A stretch of 64,000 nt of DNA from Flavobacteriales bacterium UBA6051 (GCA_002427735.1 DIYP01000007.1:651397-715396), one strand, 5' to 3'; positions 8,506 through 17,328 are shown, numbered from the stretch's first letter. The notes: a model not told the origin generated them from the letters alone. A program made the numbers and translations.

Positions 8506-10521
8506 ATGAAAACACATATAATTACTTTTCTTTTCTTGACAACCTTTGGAATTAGTCTTAGTGCACATGAAAATGCCATAGCGATTCCTGCGACGAATAT
8601 TGAAATCGATGGTTCAATCGATGATTGGCCAGAAGCTGCTAATTGGTACAACATATCCCATTATTACGGCACTCCACTTAATTCAGGTGAAGACTTTGAA
8701 GCTTGGTTTTCGTGTATCTACGATGACAGCAAACACGAATTTTATATCGCTGTTCGCGTTCTCGATGATGAATTCACGAATAATGAAAAAGGATTTGACG
8801 GAACGCAAGATCACATGCTATTGTACTTTGACCTTGCCCATAGAATAGGTGGAGGGTCTCCTATATACTGCACAGGAGCAGACCGATTAATTCAAGTACA
8901 CCACAAACCAGGCAATTTTGATCCATCCAACAGAAGTTTGGATGAAAACTCCATTGAAATGGTCCGAGGTCGCAATGGCAACCTATCTGTTTACGAATGG
9001 AGAATTAAAACAGAAAAGTCTCTCGAACCCAATACTGTATTTGGCCTCGATTTTATGATTATTGATTATGATCATTCGGGAATGGATGAGGACATACGAC
9101 TTTGGAGAGATGGCTTCGGTAAAAGCTTTGGTAGTCAAAAACTCGGTGATGTAGTGCTCGTTGATGAAAACACCGAAATGGGAAAGATCCAAGGAAAAAT
9201 TGACTTCTCCGAATTGGAGCCGGCCGAGCGCATTCGCTCAATTGATATCGTCTCAGATCAACATCCTGAAAGGTGGATGAAAGCCTCAGTCGACTCCTTA
9301 GGCAATTTTAGCACGTTCTTACCAACCGGCACCTACCAATTTAATCCTAGTCAACACTATACTTCACCTATATCATCTTCTGGGTTTAGTCAAAATACGC
9401 GACGATTCGAATATAAGAACATCGGTAAGTTTGAAGTACTGGCAAACCAAACAACCAATACAACAACCATCGAAATCAGTGTATTAGCCAGACCAGAAAT
9501 CAGTTCAGGGAATGTTAAAGGACTTCCCATTGAAAATGTTAGCGAAGCAGAAATAGACAGTTTTATCACTACCTGGAAAAACTATTTTGAAATCCCCGCA
9601 GTTTCCGTAGTGGTCATTAAGAATAACAAGGTGTTTTTCGATAAAACCTTTGGGACAAAAAATAACCTGACGCAAGAATCTGTCGATAGTCGAACACTTT
9701 TTGAAGCGGCTTCTATAACCAAATCAGTATTTGCAACAATGGTCCTCCGACTGGCAGAGCGCGAGATCATCGACCTTGACAAACCACTTCATGAGTACCT
9801 ACCCTTTCCTAATCTCGAGCACGACGAACGCTCAAAGCTTCTTACAGCACGAATAATACTTGGGCACCAATCCGGCTTACCTAATTGGGCTTGGGCGGGA
9901 CCTGGGACGTGGCAAGATGCTGGTAATATTGAATTAGGATTCACTCCAGGAACAGAATTCGGTTATTCTGGTGAAGCTTTCAATTATCTCGGACGTGTCA
10001 TTGAGCACATTACTGGTAAAAACCTTCAAACAATCTATAAGCAAGAAATTGAGAAACCATTTAAACTAAACAACTCCTATTTCTATTACACCGACGCACA
10101 GGAAGAACGCTTTGCGCTGGGTCATGTTCAACAATATGCACAAGTGAAAGGAAAAGAACGGATTGCCAGTCCTGCATCAAGCCTAAGTACGAATGCACAT
10201 TTATTCAAGGGGTTTGTACTCGGGTTGATGAATGAGAGAGGATTAAAAAAGAGTTCATATGAATTGATTTACAATCCATACACTGTTCTAAAACCAGAGC
10301 AAAAGGTGTATGACCCGGAACTTGACCAGCACGTCTCGCATGGTTTTTTCGTACAACAATCAGAGCACGGAAAACTCATCGCTCACGGCGGTAACAACGG
10401 CGACTATGACAGTAAATTTGCCTACAACCCAGACAAGAAATTTGCTTATATCGTCTTCACCAATAGTAATTTAGGAGATGAATTCATCCGGGCATTTGAA
10501 GAATTTTTATTAAAAAAATAA
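8506..10521 (+). CDS. Secreted serine hydrolase: CBM9-like domain fused to class C beta-lactamase domain
   Basis: 671 residues from the ATG at 8506; the longer in-frame start at 8467 lies inside the upstream gene. A signal peptide (IITFLFLTTFGISLSA) is followed by a CBM9-like sandwich (IEIDGSIDDWPEA... to about residue 215), a short beta-rich linker domain (~225-330), and from ~345 a serine beta-lactamase/DD-peptidase fold. Catalytic motifs are visible: Ser403-x-x-Lys406 (AASITKS), Tyr487-Ser-Gly (FGYSGEAFNYL) and His627-Gly-Gly (AHGGNNGDY). These proteins are usually esterases or peptidases rather than antibiotic beta-lactamases. It is the last gene of the AraC/C45 cluster, and I infer that the two hydrolases act on related acyl or peptide substrates. 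Confidence 0.8.
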   Translation: MKTHIITFLFLTTFGISLSAHENAIAIPATNIEIDGSIDDWPEAANWYNISHYYGTPLNSGEDFEAWFSCIYDDSKHEFYIAVRVLDDEFTNNEKGFDGTQDHMLLYFDLAHRIGGGSPIYCTGADRLIQVHHKPGNFDPSNRSLDENSIEMVRGRNGNLSVYEWRIKTEKSLEPNTVFGLDFMIIDYDHSGMDEDIRLWRDGFGKSFGSQKLGDVVLVDENTEMGKIQGKIDFSELEPAERIRSIDIVSDQHPERWMKASVDSLGNFSTFLPTGTYQFNPSQHYTSPISSSGFSQNTRRFEYKNIGKFEVLANQTTNTTTIEISVLARPEISSGNVKGLPIENVSEAEIDSFITTWKNYFEIPAVSVVVIKNNKVFFDKTFGTKNNLTQESVDSRTLFEAASITKSVFATMVLRLAEREIIDLDKPLHEYLPFPNLEHDERSKLLTARIILGHQSGLPNWAWAGPGTWQDAGNIELGFTPGTEFGYSGEAFNYLGRVIEHITGKNLQTIYKQEIEKPFKLNNSYFYYTDAQEERFALGHVQQYAQVKGKERIASPASSLSTNAHLFKGFVLGLMNERGLKKSSYELIYNPYTVLKPEQKVYDPELDQHVSHGFFVQQSEHGKLIAHGGNNGDYDSKFAYNPDKKFAYIVFTNSNLGDEFIRAFEEFLLKK

Positions 10522-10536
10522 AGTGCTTAATACCCC

Positions 10537-10569
10537 TGACATGTTCTGTCAAATCACAAGCTAATTTCG
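10537..10569 (+). promoter_or_regulatory. Inverted repeat TGACA-N5-TGTCA with weak -7 box before the VOC gene
   Basis: TGACA (10537-10541) and TGTCA (10547-10551) form a perfect inverted repeat about where a -33 element would sit relative to a near-consensus -7 box TAATTTCG (10562-10569). It is 43 bases before the VOC ATG. The WYL regulator encoded immediately downstream is the obvious candidate to bind it; that link is inference. Confidence 0.45.
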
Positions 10570-10593
10570 CTGTGTAATTTAAAACCATACACA

Positions 10594-10968
10594 ATGAAAA
10601 ATGCAATTAACTGGTTCGAAATCCCAGTAACTGATTTCGAGAGAGCACGTAAGTTTTATTCTACTGTACTTGGAGTTCAGATCGTTGAAGATCCCAATCA
10701 TCAGGAAATGAAGTTTGGAATGATTCCTTTCGATATGGAGAATGGTGGAATTGGAGGAGCAATTGTTCAAGGTGAACACTTTAATCCTTCAATGGACGGT
10801 GCCGTTGTCTATTTAAATGGTGGCGACAATCTTTCTGAACCGTTATCAAGAGTTGAAATGGCAGGAGGAAAAGTAATCAACCCAAAGATGGCAATTGGTG
10901 AAAACGGGTTCATTGCTCATTTCATTGATACAGAAGGAAACAGAGTTGCTTTTCACTCATTCAACTAA
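10594..10968 (+). CDS. VOC (glyoxalase/bleomycin-resistance) superfamily protein
   Basis: 124 residues built of two beta-alpha-beta-beta-beta units: NWFEIPVTDFERARKFYSTVLG opens the first and GGKVINPKMAIGENGFIAHFIDTEGNRVAF closes the second, with the usual D-x-E-G-N metal-side signature. Members bind a divalent metal and act as lyases, isomerases, dioxygenases or resistance binders; this short type is usually of unknown substrate. It precedes a WYL regulator by 51 bases, a common regulator/VOC pairing. Confidence 0.85.
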   Translation: MKNAINWFEIPVTDFERARKFYSTVLGVQIVEDPNHQEMKFGMIPFDMENGGIGGAIVQGEHFNPSMDGAVVYLNGGDNLSEPLSRVEMAGGKVINPKMAIGENGFIAHFIDTEGNRVAFHSFN

Positions 10969-10979
10969 TTGAAAAAATG

Positions 10980-11013
10980 GATAGTGAGCCATTATTATGG
11001 TTCACTATCTTTG
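10980..11013 (+). promoter_or_regulatory. WYL-gene promoter (-7 TATCTTTG) overlapped by an 11-base inverted repeat
   Basis: GATAGTGAGCC (10980-10990) and GGTTCACTATC (10999-11009) are inverted with a single C/T mismatch and an 8-base spacer. The right arm runs into an exact -7 element TATCTTTG (11006-11013), only 7 bases before the ATG at 11020. The placement suggests an operator for autorepression. As RNA the arms would pair fully (one G-U), so an intrinsic terminator for the VOC gene (followed by TTTGTTT) is the other reading. Confidence 0.55.
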
Positions 11014-11019
11014 TTTCCA

Positions 11020-11721
11020 ATGTCACAGCTTTCTCGACTTATATCGATTCTTACGCTTCTGAAATCAAAGCGTATGCTTACGGCCACTGAACTATCGGAG
11101 AAATTTGATGTCAGCGTGCGCACCATATACAGAGACGTCCGAAAACTAGAAGAATCTGGTGTTCCCGTTATCACCATCGACGGGAAAGGGTATACACTTA
11201 TGGAAGGGTATACGGTGGCTCCGGTGCAATTTACAGAAGCACAAGCCAACGCTCTCATTACCGCTCAGTTGTTGGTCGACCAAGTAGAGGATGAATCCTT
11301 TAAAGAACACTTTGGAGAAGCTATGACGAAAATAAAATCTGTTTTTAAGTCCTCGGTGCTTGAGAAGTCAGAACTGCTCAGTGATAAAATCCATGTTTTT
11401 AGTGGAGGGTTTGAAAAACTGGAGAGTAACGCGCTGTCAGAAATGCAATTGGCAATTACCAACTTCAATTTTGTGGAAATCAATTATCAGAAAGCCAACG
11501 ATCCCGAAGTTTCGTTCCGAAAAATTGAGCCATGCGCCATTTACTCTACTCGAAATAAATGGGTACTCATCGCTTGGTGTCATTTGAGAAAGGACTACCG
11601 CGCTTTTCGCATCGATCGAATTCTGCATTTCAAAGTGCTTCGGGAACAATTCGAAGACCGAAAATTTAAGATTCAAGAGTACTTCTACGCCTACCCTCGC
11701 CCTTCGTCTTCTGACAAGTAA
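11020..11721 (+). CDS. WYL-domain transcriptional regulator (YafY/DeoR-like)
   Basis: 233 residues from the ATG at 11020. A longer open frame begins with TTG at 10969 but covers the promoter box and inverted repeat, so it is rejected. The N-terminal winged helix (LTATELSEKFDVSVRTIYRD, about residues 20-39) is of the HTH_11 type. A WYL domain follows at about 135-225 (IEPCAIYSTRNKWVLIAWCH...RAFRIDRI), expected to sense a small ligand or nucleic acid. A -7 box 7 bases upstream predicts a nearly leaderless mRNA. Confidence 0.85.
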   Translation: MSQLSRLISILTLLKSKRMLTATELSEKFDVSVRTIYRDVRKLEESGVPVITIDGKGYTLMEGYTVAPVQFTEAQANALITAQLLVDQVEDESFKEHFGEAMTKIKSVFKSSVLEKSELLSDKIHVFSGGFEKLESNALSEMQLAITNFNFVEINYQKANDPEVSFRKIEPCAIYSTRNKWVLIAWCHLRKDYRAFRIDRILHFKVLREQFEDRKFKIQEYFYAYPRPSSSDK

Positions 11722-11741
11722 TTATTGTATCTTGTTGTCAA

Positions 11742-12521
11742 ATGCAAGATTCATCTTACAAAATTACTTCACTGGCTTCTGAAAGTTTGTCAAGCTTCGT
11801 CGATACAATTGCGTTATATGAATTCAATGATTCAGCACCTATACACTTAAACCCTGACGGTCACTTTGAATTTATCTTCCAACTAGAAGGTCAATTCGAA
11901 CAGCAATTGCTGAATACCGACGAATGGATCAAAAGACCTAGGCATTTTGTGGGAGGGCTTCACTCAACATCCTTTTTAATACGACCTGAGAACAAGAATG
12001 CTAAACTAATAAGCGTACGATTAAATGCTGCATATGCACGTCAGTTCATCCCTGAAAAGTTAAATGTATTCAGAAACAGGCTGGTAGATTTTCAAGATTT
12101 ATTTGGTTCAGATAAATCCAAAATGCTTAACAACATTGATCAACATAGAACGATTTCCTGTAATATTCAAGAAGTTGAACGATTTCTAAACGCCATTCGA
12201 AGGCCAAGTGAAGTTTCAATTGTTGATGCCGCTCTGCATGAAATACACTCGACAAACGGACAACTATCAATTTCGAAACTGGTCGAACAGTCCAAACTAA
12301 GTCGCGCCCAGTTCAGGAAAAGGTTCAGTGAAGAAATTGGAATGAGCCCAAAGGAATACAGTAAAATTATCCGTTTTCAAGAGGTCAGTAATCAACTGAA
12401 AAATCGAAAAAAGCAGAAACTCTCTGATATCGCCTATGATTGCGGCTATTTTGACCAATCTCATTTCGTCCATGATTTCCGTTCAATTACGGGTGTATCT
12501 CCTAAACATTTCAGAGCCTGA
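11742..12521 (+). CDS. AraC-family transcriptional regulator
   Basis: 259 residues, second AraC protein of the region. The N-terminal part resembles the DUF6597/cupin-like sensing half (HLNPDGHFEFIFQLEGQFEQ). The C-terminal double helix-turn-helix ends in SDIAYDCGYFDQSHFVHDFR and GVSPKHF, the AraC signature. The ATG is 20 bases after the WYL gene. The WYL gene's end and this leader contain a spaced TGACAA/TTGTCA pair (11712-11717, 11735-11740). The target is unknown; the secreted protein gene downstream is one candidate. Confidence 0.85.
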   Translation: MQDSSYKITSLASESLSSFVDTIALYEFNDSAPIHLNPDGHFEFIFQLEGQFEQQLLNTDEWIKRPRHFVGGLHSTSFLIRPENKNAKLISVRLNAAYARQFIPEKLNVFRNRLVDFQDLFGSDKSKMLNNIDQHRTISCNIQEVERFLNAIRRPSEVSIVDAALHEIHSTNGQLSISKLVEQSKLSRAQFRKRFSEEIGMSPKEYSKIIRFQEVSNQLKNRKKQKLSDIAYDCGYFDQSHFVHDFRSITGVSPKHFRA

Positions 12522-12590
12522 GTTGAGGCATCAGCGTTTTCTACAATTTTTCCGGTTTGGATTTTTCTTACTTTAAACAAAAAAAGATTT

Positions 12591-13103
12591 ATGCGTTCTT
12601 CTATTCTTGGATTTTTCCTGTTCATCACGACTCTGGCTTTCAGTCAAAATAACAAACCCTGTGCATGCTGTGACTCAGCTTTTCGACAATTCGATTTTTG
12701 GATTGGAACATGGGAAGTGTTTTTGGTAAATGAACAACGTGCAGGAAAAAATACCATAGAGTTAATTCAAGATAGTTGCGTTCTGAGAGAAAATTGGGTC
12801 GGAGCCGGAGGAACTACCGGTACCAGTTTTAGTTACTATGATTCTAAAACAAAGAAGTGGAATCAGTTATGGCTAGATAATGCAGGAACAAATCTATCGA
12901 TGAGTGGCAATTTTAAGGACAATCAGATGGTTTTATTTACGGAAACAAAGTACAGCACTAAAAATGACGTCTATTATAAAGACAGAATTACCTGGACAAA
13001 AAACGACAATGAAACAGTGAGGCAGCACTGGGAACGTACGGTAAATGAAGGGAAGACCTGGCAAACACTCTTTGACGGAACATACAAGCGGGTAGAAAAC
13101 TAA
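12591..13103 (+). CDS. Secreted DUF1579-like protein
   Basis: 170 residues with a signal peptide (ILGFFLFITTLAFS) and two Cys pairs near the mature N-terminus (KPCACCDSAF). The core FDFWIGTWEVFLVNEQRAGKN...WVGAGGTTGTSFSYYD...NLSMSGNF is a lipocalin-like barrel resembling DUF1579 and related 'DUF1579/heme-binding-like' families. These have no settled biochemical role. It follows the AraC gene by 69 bases on the same strand. Confidence 0.6.
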   Translation: MRSSILGFFLFITTLAFSQNNKPCACCDSAFRQFDFWIGTWEVFLVNEQRAGKNTIELIQDSCVLRENWVGAGGTTGTSFSYYDSKTKKWNQLWLDNAGTNLSMSGNFKDNQMVLFTETKYSTKNDVYYKDRITWTKNDNETVRQHWERTVNEGKTWQTLFDGTYKRVEN

Positions 13104-13127
13104 GAATATAGCACACTTCATATTTCG

Positions 13128-13162
13128 TAGATCATGTATCTTTGAATCGATTGCATGATCTA
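13128..13162 (+). promoter_or_regulatory. Promoter (-7 TATCTTTG) flanked by a perfect 9-base inverted repeat
   Basis: An exact -7 element TATCTTTG lies at 13137-13144. TAGATCATG (13128-13136) abuts it on the left and its perfect inverse CATGATCTA (13154-13162) runs to the first base of the start codon at 13162. The 17-base spacer therefore holds the -7 box and the expected transcription start. This looks like an operator, or a hairpin masking initiation. Confidence 0.6.
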
Positions 13163-14565
13163 TGAAACAAAAGGCAATTTATGTTGTACTCCTTGCGTAT
13201 CTAATTATAGCTGCGCTGACTATTGTTTACTTCAATGGGACAGGAGATGCAGGAGACAGTGTACATCACTACCTTTTTGCCAAATACGCCCCTTCTCACC
13301 CCAAATTGTTTTTTGACCATTGGGCAAAACCGGTATATGTTTTACTAGCCAGCGCATTTGCTCAATTCGGTTTCATTGGTATCAAAGTATTCAATGTGAT
13401 TTTGACACTTGGATCCATCTATACAACCTTTCGAATAGCTCGGCATCTTAAACTTAGCAACGCTGTCTCAGCCGCCGTTATTTACATCTTTGCTCCGCTT
13501 GTATTTGTGCTCACTTTTTCAGGTCTTACCGAACCTCTTTTTGCCTTATTTCTATCGTTGGGAGTACTATTTGCAATAAAGAACAAGTACTTAGTTGCTT
13601 GCTTGATCATTTCATTCTTGCCATTTATACGTTCAGAGGGCCTCATTTTTCTGGGAGTATTTGCTGTGTACTTTTTCTGGAACAAACAATGGAAGCTTAT
13701 CCCTCAATTACTCTTCGGACACCTTTGCTATTCTATCGCCGGATACTTCGTCTATGGCGATTTGCTCTGGGTATTCAAAAAAATCCCCTATGCATCACTG
13801 AATAGCGTCTATGGTGAAGGAGGACTTTTTCATTATGTTGAACAACTGGTATACGTTGTAGGCATTCCCATCTATTTCCTTATTGGTATAGGAATTATCG
13901 GCCTTTTATGGAAAGCATTTAAGCGACAGATCAACTCGGAATTATTCATTTTAATACTTGGCGGTTTTCTGGCTTTTTTCGTCGCTCATACCCTATTCTG
14001 GTACTTAGGAATTTTCAATTCTATGGGACTCAAACGCGTATTTGTTGGAGTAATGCCGCTTATGGCAATTTTAGCACTTATTGGATTAAACACACTTACA
14101 GAACCTGTCGTTATTCGCAAAAAGGCAATTGGAAGAGCAATACAATTGATAATTGTTATTGCCGTTTGTGTTTTCCCCTTCACCTCCAACCCGGCAGCCG
14201 TCAAACCCGAAAGAGACTTATTGCTTTCAAAGGATCAATTGGTAGCTAATTCTATGGCTGATTATATCCAAGAAGAAATGGGAACAGAACATCGATTTAT
14301 TCACATGCATCCATACCTAAGTCAAGCATTGGACATCGATCACTTCGACACAGAAAAACACATGGAAATGACGACCGCTATATTGAACGAATTGAGACCA
14401 GGAGACGTTTTGATTTGGGACAGCTGGTTTTGTGTCGTTGAACGTGGAATTTCTCTGGAAATGCTGGAAAAACATCCTTTACTTGCTTTAGTATATACAA
14501 AGGAGTTAAATGATGACAATGGAAACTCTCAGATGGTTATCTTCCGTTACGATAAGACCGATTAA
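13162..14565 (+). CDS. GT-C-type membrane glycosyltransferase (PMT/ArnT-like)
   Basis: 467 residues with about ten hydrophobic helices and a soluble C-terminal portion (~from 355). The first extramembrane loop carries GDAGDSVHHYLFAKY, an acidic motif at the position where GT-C enzymes hold a catalytic Asp, followed by HPKLFFDHWAKPVY. These enzymes move a sugar from a polyprenyl-phosphate donor to lipid or protein on the periplasmic side. Substrates are not predictable. It ends in a 4-base overlap with the convergent porP/sprF-like gene. Confidence 0.65.
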   Translation: MKQKAIYVVLLAYLIIAALTIVYFNGTGDAGDSVHHYLFAKYAPSHPKLFFDHWAKPVYVLLASAFAQFGFIGIKVFNVILTLGSIYTTFRIARHLKLSNAVSAAVIYIFAPLVFVLTFSGLTEPLFALFLSLGVLFAIKNKYLVACLIISFLPFIRSEGLIFLGVFAVYFFWNKQWKLIPQLLFGHLCYSIAGYFVYGDLLWVFKKIPYASLNSVYGEGGLFHYVEQLVYVVGIPIYFLIGIGIIGLLWKAFKRQINSELFILILGGFLAFFVAHTLFWYLGIFNSMGLKRVFVGVMPLMAILALIGLNTLTEPVVIRKKAIGRAIQLIIVIAVCVFPFTSNPAAVKPERDLLLSKDQLVANSMADYIQEEMGTEHRFIHMHPYLSQALDIDHFDTEKHMEMTTAILNELRPGDVLIWDSWFCVVERGISLEMLEKHPLLALVYTKELNDDNGNSQMVIFRYDKTD

Positions 14566-15584
14566 TAGAACTTGGAGTAACTGCTACTTCCAGTATTTCC
14601 AAGCATAAGTGTCAATACCAACTCATGCCCTCCGAAATTATAATTGATAAGTCTGGAAATACTGAAATCGTAAGAATAACCAATTTTGAACATGTCAGAA
14701 ATTATGGCTCCAAACATCGGAATAATAGCATCCTTATGGCGATAAGAAAGCCCTAACCAAAAGCGCTGGTTAAATTCAAATTGAACAGATCCTTCAAAGG
14801 AAACCGGTGCGGGGCGCACATACTTTACAAGTAAAGCAGGTGTAACACTCAACCTATTATTCACATCAATTTTGTATCCACCAGTAAAGAAAAAGTGCAT
14901 TTGTGGATCAAAATTGATTGTTCGATTTCCAAATTTGACCAAATCTCCAGTGAGCTGATTTGCTGAAATCCCAGCGAAAATGCCCTTACCGTAAAAATAC
15001 AGTCCAGCCTCCACATCCAATGTGTATTGCGCCCCTTGGTTTGCTGTGTAAGTACTATAGGTATTGTCCAAGCTTCCGGTATTTACCATGTTACTCAATA
15101 CTTGTGCTTTTTCTGGGAGAAAACGGCGACTTGACACCCCAACGTTTGTTCCGAGAGATATGGTATAATCTCTAGTAAGCGGCAAATGAATGGCATAAGT
15201 TCCCATTGCCTTTAACGTTCGAAAAGGTCCATATTGATCAACGAGTAAATGCGCCCCGTAGGCATGGGTCAACTTTCCGCTCCGCATTGTTGGGTGTTTG
15301 ACACTTTTATTACTTCTGCGAACCTTACCAAATGTTCTTTTCATAGAAGCTCCCTTCAATTTATCAGCTGGTGCAGAAAAGTACAAATAGGAAGTTCTCG
15401 GAGCATTCTCAAATCCAGTCCACTGCATCCTGCCACCAAGGGCAATACCAACATATTCGTAGGCACCTGTGGCACCCGGATTAATCATATACTGATTTTG
15501 AATATATTGACTGTATTGCGGTGTCTGCTGACCAAAACCAGTCAACACCAGAGCAAGTGTGCACAGCAACAAGATTCCTTTCAT
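14562..15584 (-). CDS. Type IX secretion system PorP/SprF-family membrane protein
   Basis: 340 residues. A signal peptide (ILLLCTLALVLTGFG) is followed by the diagnostic opening QQTPQYSQYIQNQYMINPGA, then a predicted outer-membrane beta-barrel of alternating strands (GGRMQWTGF, GAHLLVDQYGPF, LGLSYRHKD). PorP/SprF proteins work with T9SS machinery and often with cargo carrying gliding-type C-terminal domains. Such a cargo protein is at 40902-45263. The ATG at 15584 is chosen because an upstream in-frame TTG lies inside the -7 box. Confidence 0.9.
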   Translation of the reverse strand: MKGILLLCTLALVLTGFGQQTPQYSQYIQNQYMINPGATGAYEYVGIALGGRMQWTGFENAPRTSYLYFSAPADKLKGASMKRTFGKVRRSNKSVKHPTMRSGKLTHAYGAHLLVDQYGPFRTLKAMGTYAIHLPLTRDYTISLGTNVGVSSRRFLPEKAQVLSNMVNTGSLDNTYSTYTANQGAQYTLDVEAGLYFYGKGIFAGISANQLTGDLVKFGNRTINFDPQMHFFFTGGYKIDVNNRLSVTPALLVKYVRPAPVSFEGSVQFEFNQRFWLGLSYRHKDAIIPMFGAIISDMFKIGYSYDFSISRLINYNFGGHELVLTLMLGNTGSSSYSKFY

Positions 15585-15590
15585 GGAGTG

Positions 15591-15598
15591 CAAAGATA
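15591..15598 (-). promoter_or_regulatory. -7 element (TATCTTTG) of the porP/sprF-like gene
   Basis: On the minus strand TATCTTTG exactly matches the Bacteroidota consensus TAnnTTTG and ends 6 bases before the ATG, predicting an almost leaderless transcript. No clear -33 TTG was seen. Confidence 0.65.
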
Positions 15599-15655
15599 CG
15601 AAATATTGATCCGTTTATTCCTTAGTAGAGCAAAGGTTATCTATGAACAAATCCC

Positions 15656-15663
15656 TACATTTG
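15656..15663 (+). promoter_or_regulatory. -7 element (TACATTTG) of prfC
   Basis: Exact TAnnTTTG match, 20 bases before the prfC ATG. The neighbouring porP/sprF-like gene is divergent, so the two promoters share about 60 bases. Confidence 0.7.
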
Positions 15664-15683
15664 CACTCGCAAAGTTAGACATC

Positions 15684-17276
15684 ATGAGCAACGCAAAGGA
15701 AATCGAGAAAAGAAGAACTTTTGGCATTATATCTCACCCGGATGCCGGGAAAACAACGCTGACAGAAAAACTCTTGCTATTTGGTGGTGCTATTCAAACT
15801 GCTGGAGCCGTTAAAAACAATAAGATCAAAAAAACGGCAACATCAGATTTCATGGAAATTGAGAAACAAAGAGGAATTTCCGTTGCTACCTCTGTGATGG
15901 CTTTTCATTATAACGATAAGCAAATTAATATTCTCGATACTCCCGGGCACAAGGACTTTGCAGAAGATACGTTTAGAACACTTACGGCTGTAGATAGTGT
16001 CATTCTTGTAGTGGACGTCGCAAACGGTGTAGAGGCGCAAACGGAACGTCTTATGGAAGTTTGTCGCATGCGAAACACACCAGTAATCATCTTTGTAAAC
16101 AAACTGGACAGAGATGGAAAAGAATCGTTTGATCTATTGGATGAATTGGAATCAAAACTCAACATCAAGGTCTGTCCTCTGACTTGGCCAATTGGTATGG
16201 GAGATAGATTCAAAGGAGTTTACAACATTTATAACGAAAGCTTAAACGTATTCTCTCCAAATAAAACGGGAATTTCAGATGACATCCAGTCTTTTTCCGA
16301 TCTTGAATCGGTTGAATTAGATGAAATCATTGGTGAAGAAGCCGCTTCTGAATTAAGAGAAGAAGTGGAAATGATTCACGGAGTATATGACGCTTTCGAT
16401 CGCGATACTTATCTGTCTGGAGAGGTTGCACCAGTATTCTTTGGGTCTGCAGTAAATAACTTTGGTGTACAGGAATTACTCAATACTTTCTGTGATATTT
16501 CTCCATCTCCAAGAGGCCGTGACACAGATTTACGCACGGTTGAGCCCATGGATAAGAAGTTCTCCGGTTTTGTTTTTAAAATTCACGCGAATCTTGACCC
16601 GAAACACAGAGATAGAATTGCATTCCTTCGTGTTGTATCAGGAACCTTCCAGCGAAATACCTTCTATAACCATGTTCGCTTAGAAAAGAAACTAAAGTTT
16701 CCAAATCCTACTTCATTCATGGCACAAGATAAAAGCGTTATTGATGAAGCGTTTCCCGGAGATGTTGTCGGGTTATACGACTCCGGAAATTTCAAGATAG
16801 GTGATACACTTAGCGAAGGAGAACGATTTATGTTTAAAGGAATCCCGAGCTTTTCTCCCGAAATTTTCATGGAGCTTGAGAACCTCGACCCGATGAAATC
16901 AAAGCAATTGGATAAGGGAATTCGTCAATTAATGGACGAAGGTGTAGCACAGTTATTTATTCAACAACCAGGAAGTCGAAAAATTGTCGGAACGGTTGGA
17001 CAACTTCAATTCGAAGTCATCAATTACCGCTTAGAGCATGAATACGGTGCTAAATGTCGATTTGCTCCCAAGAACTACTTCAAAGCATGTTGGGTAACTA
17101 CCGAGAATGACGAACAATTGCAAGCATTTAAGCGTGCTAAGGCCAACTATATCGCAACTGACAAAGATGATAATTTGGTGTTCCTTGCAGAAACACCGTT
17201 CTTACTCACTATGGCTGAGCAGGACTATCCAGATCTTGTTTTCCATAAAACTTCCGAGTTTAAAGTAGGAGAATAG
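15684..17276 (+). CDS. prfC: Peptide chain release factor 3
   Basis: 530 residues, the standard RF3 length, starting at MSNAKEIEKRRTFG. The open frame continues 145 codons upstream, but that part is antisense to the porP-like gene and includes the promoter. RF3 is the GTPase that removes RF1/RF2 from the ribosome after peptide release. G1 is SHPDAGKTT, G3 DTPGHKDF, G4 NKLD. The RF3-type Q-R-G-I-S switch sequence (MEIEKQRGISVATSVM) is present, as are the RF3-specific domains II and III (FKIHANLDPKHRDRIAF; QLQFEVINYRLEHEYGA). Confidence 0.97.
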   Translation: MSNAKEIEKRRTFGIISHPDAGKTTLTEKLLLFGGAIQTAGAVKNNKIKKTATSDFMEIEKQRGISVATSVMAFHYNDKQINILDTPGHKDFAEDTFRTLTAVDSVILVVDVANGVEAQTERLMEVCRMRNTPVIIFVNKLDRDGKESFDLLDELESKLNIKVCPLTWPIGMGDRFKGVYNIYNESLNVFSPNKTGISDDIQSFSDLESVELDEIIGEEAASELREEVEMIHGVYDAFDRDTYLSGEVAPVFFGSAVNNFGVQELLNTFCDISPSPRGRDTDLRTVEPMDKKFSGFVFKIHANLDPKHRDRIAFLRVVSGTFQRNTFYNHVRLEKKLKFPNPTSFMAQDKSVIDEAFPGDVVGLYDSGNFKIGDTLSEGERFMFKGIPSFSPEIFMELENLDPMKSKQLDKGIRQLMDEGVAQLFIQQPGSRKIVGTVGQLQFEVINYRLEHEYGAKCRFAPKNYFKACWVTTENDEQLQAFKRAKANYIATDKDDNLVFLAETPFLLTMAEQDYPDLVFHKTSEFKVGE

Positions 17277-17328
17277 CTACGGTTGAATCATCCAAATAAC
17301 GCTTTTACTCAATAGCTGGTTTTTCTTG

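Noticed and set aside
6583..13103. Genomic island by horizontal transfer
   Set aside because: Gene content is accessory, but I see no integrase, tRNA junction, flanking repeats or clear change of base composition.
15249..15683. 145-codon upstream extension of prfC
   Set aside because: It is antisense to the porP/sprF-like gene, crosses two promoter boxes and has no homology; RF3 has its standard length from 15684.
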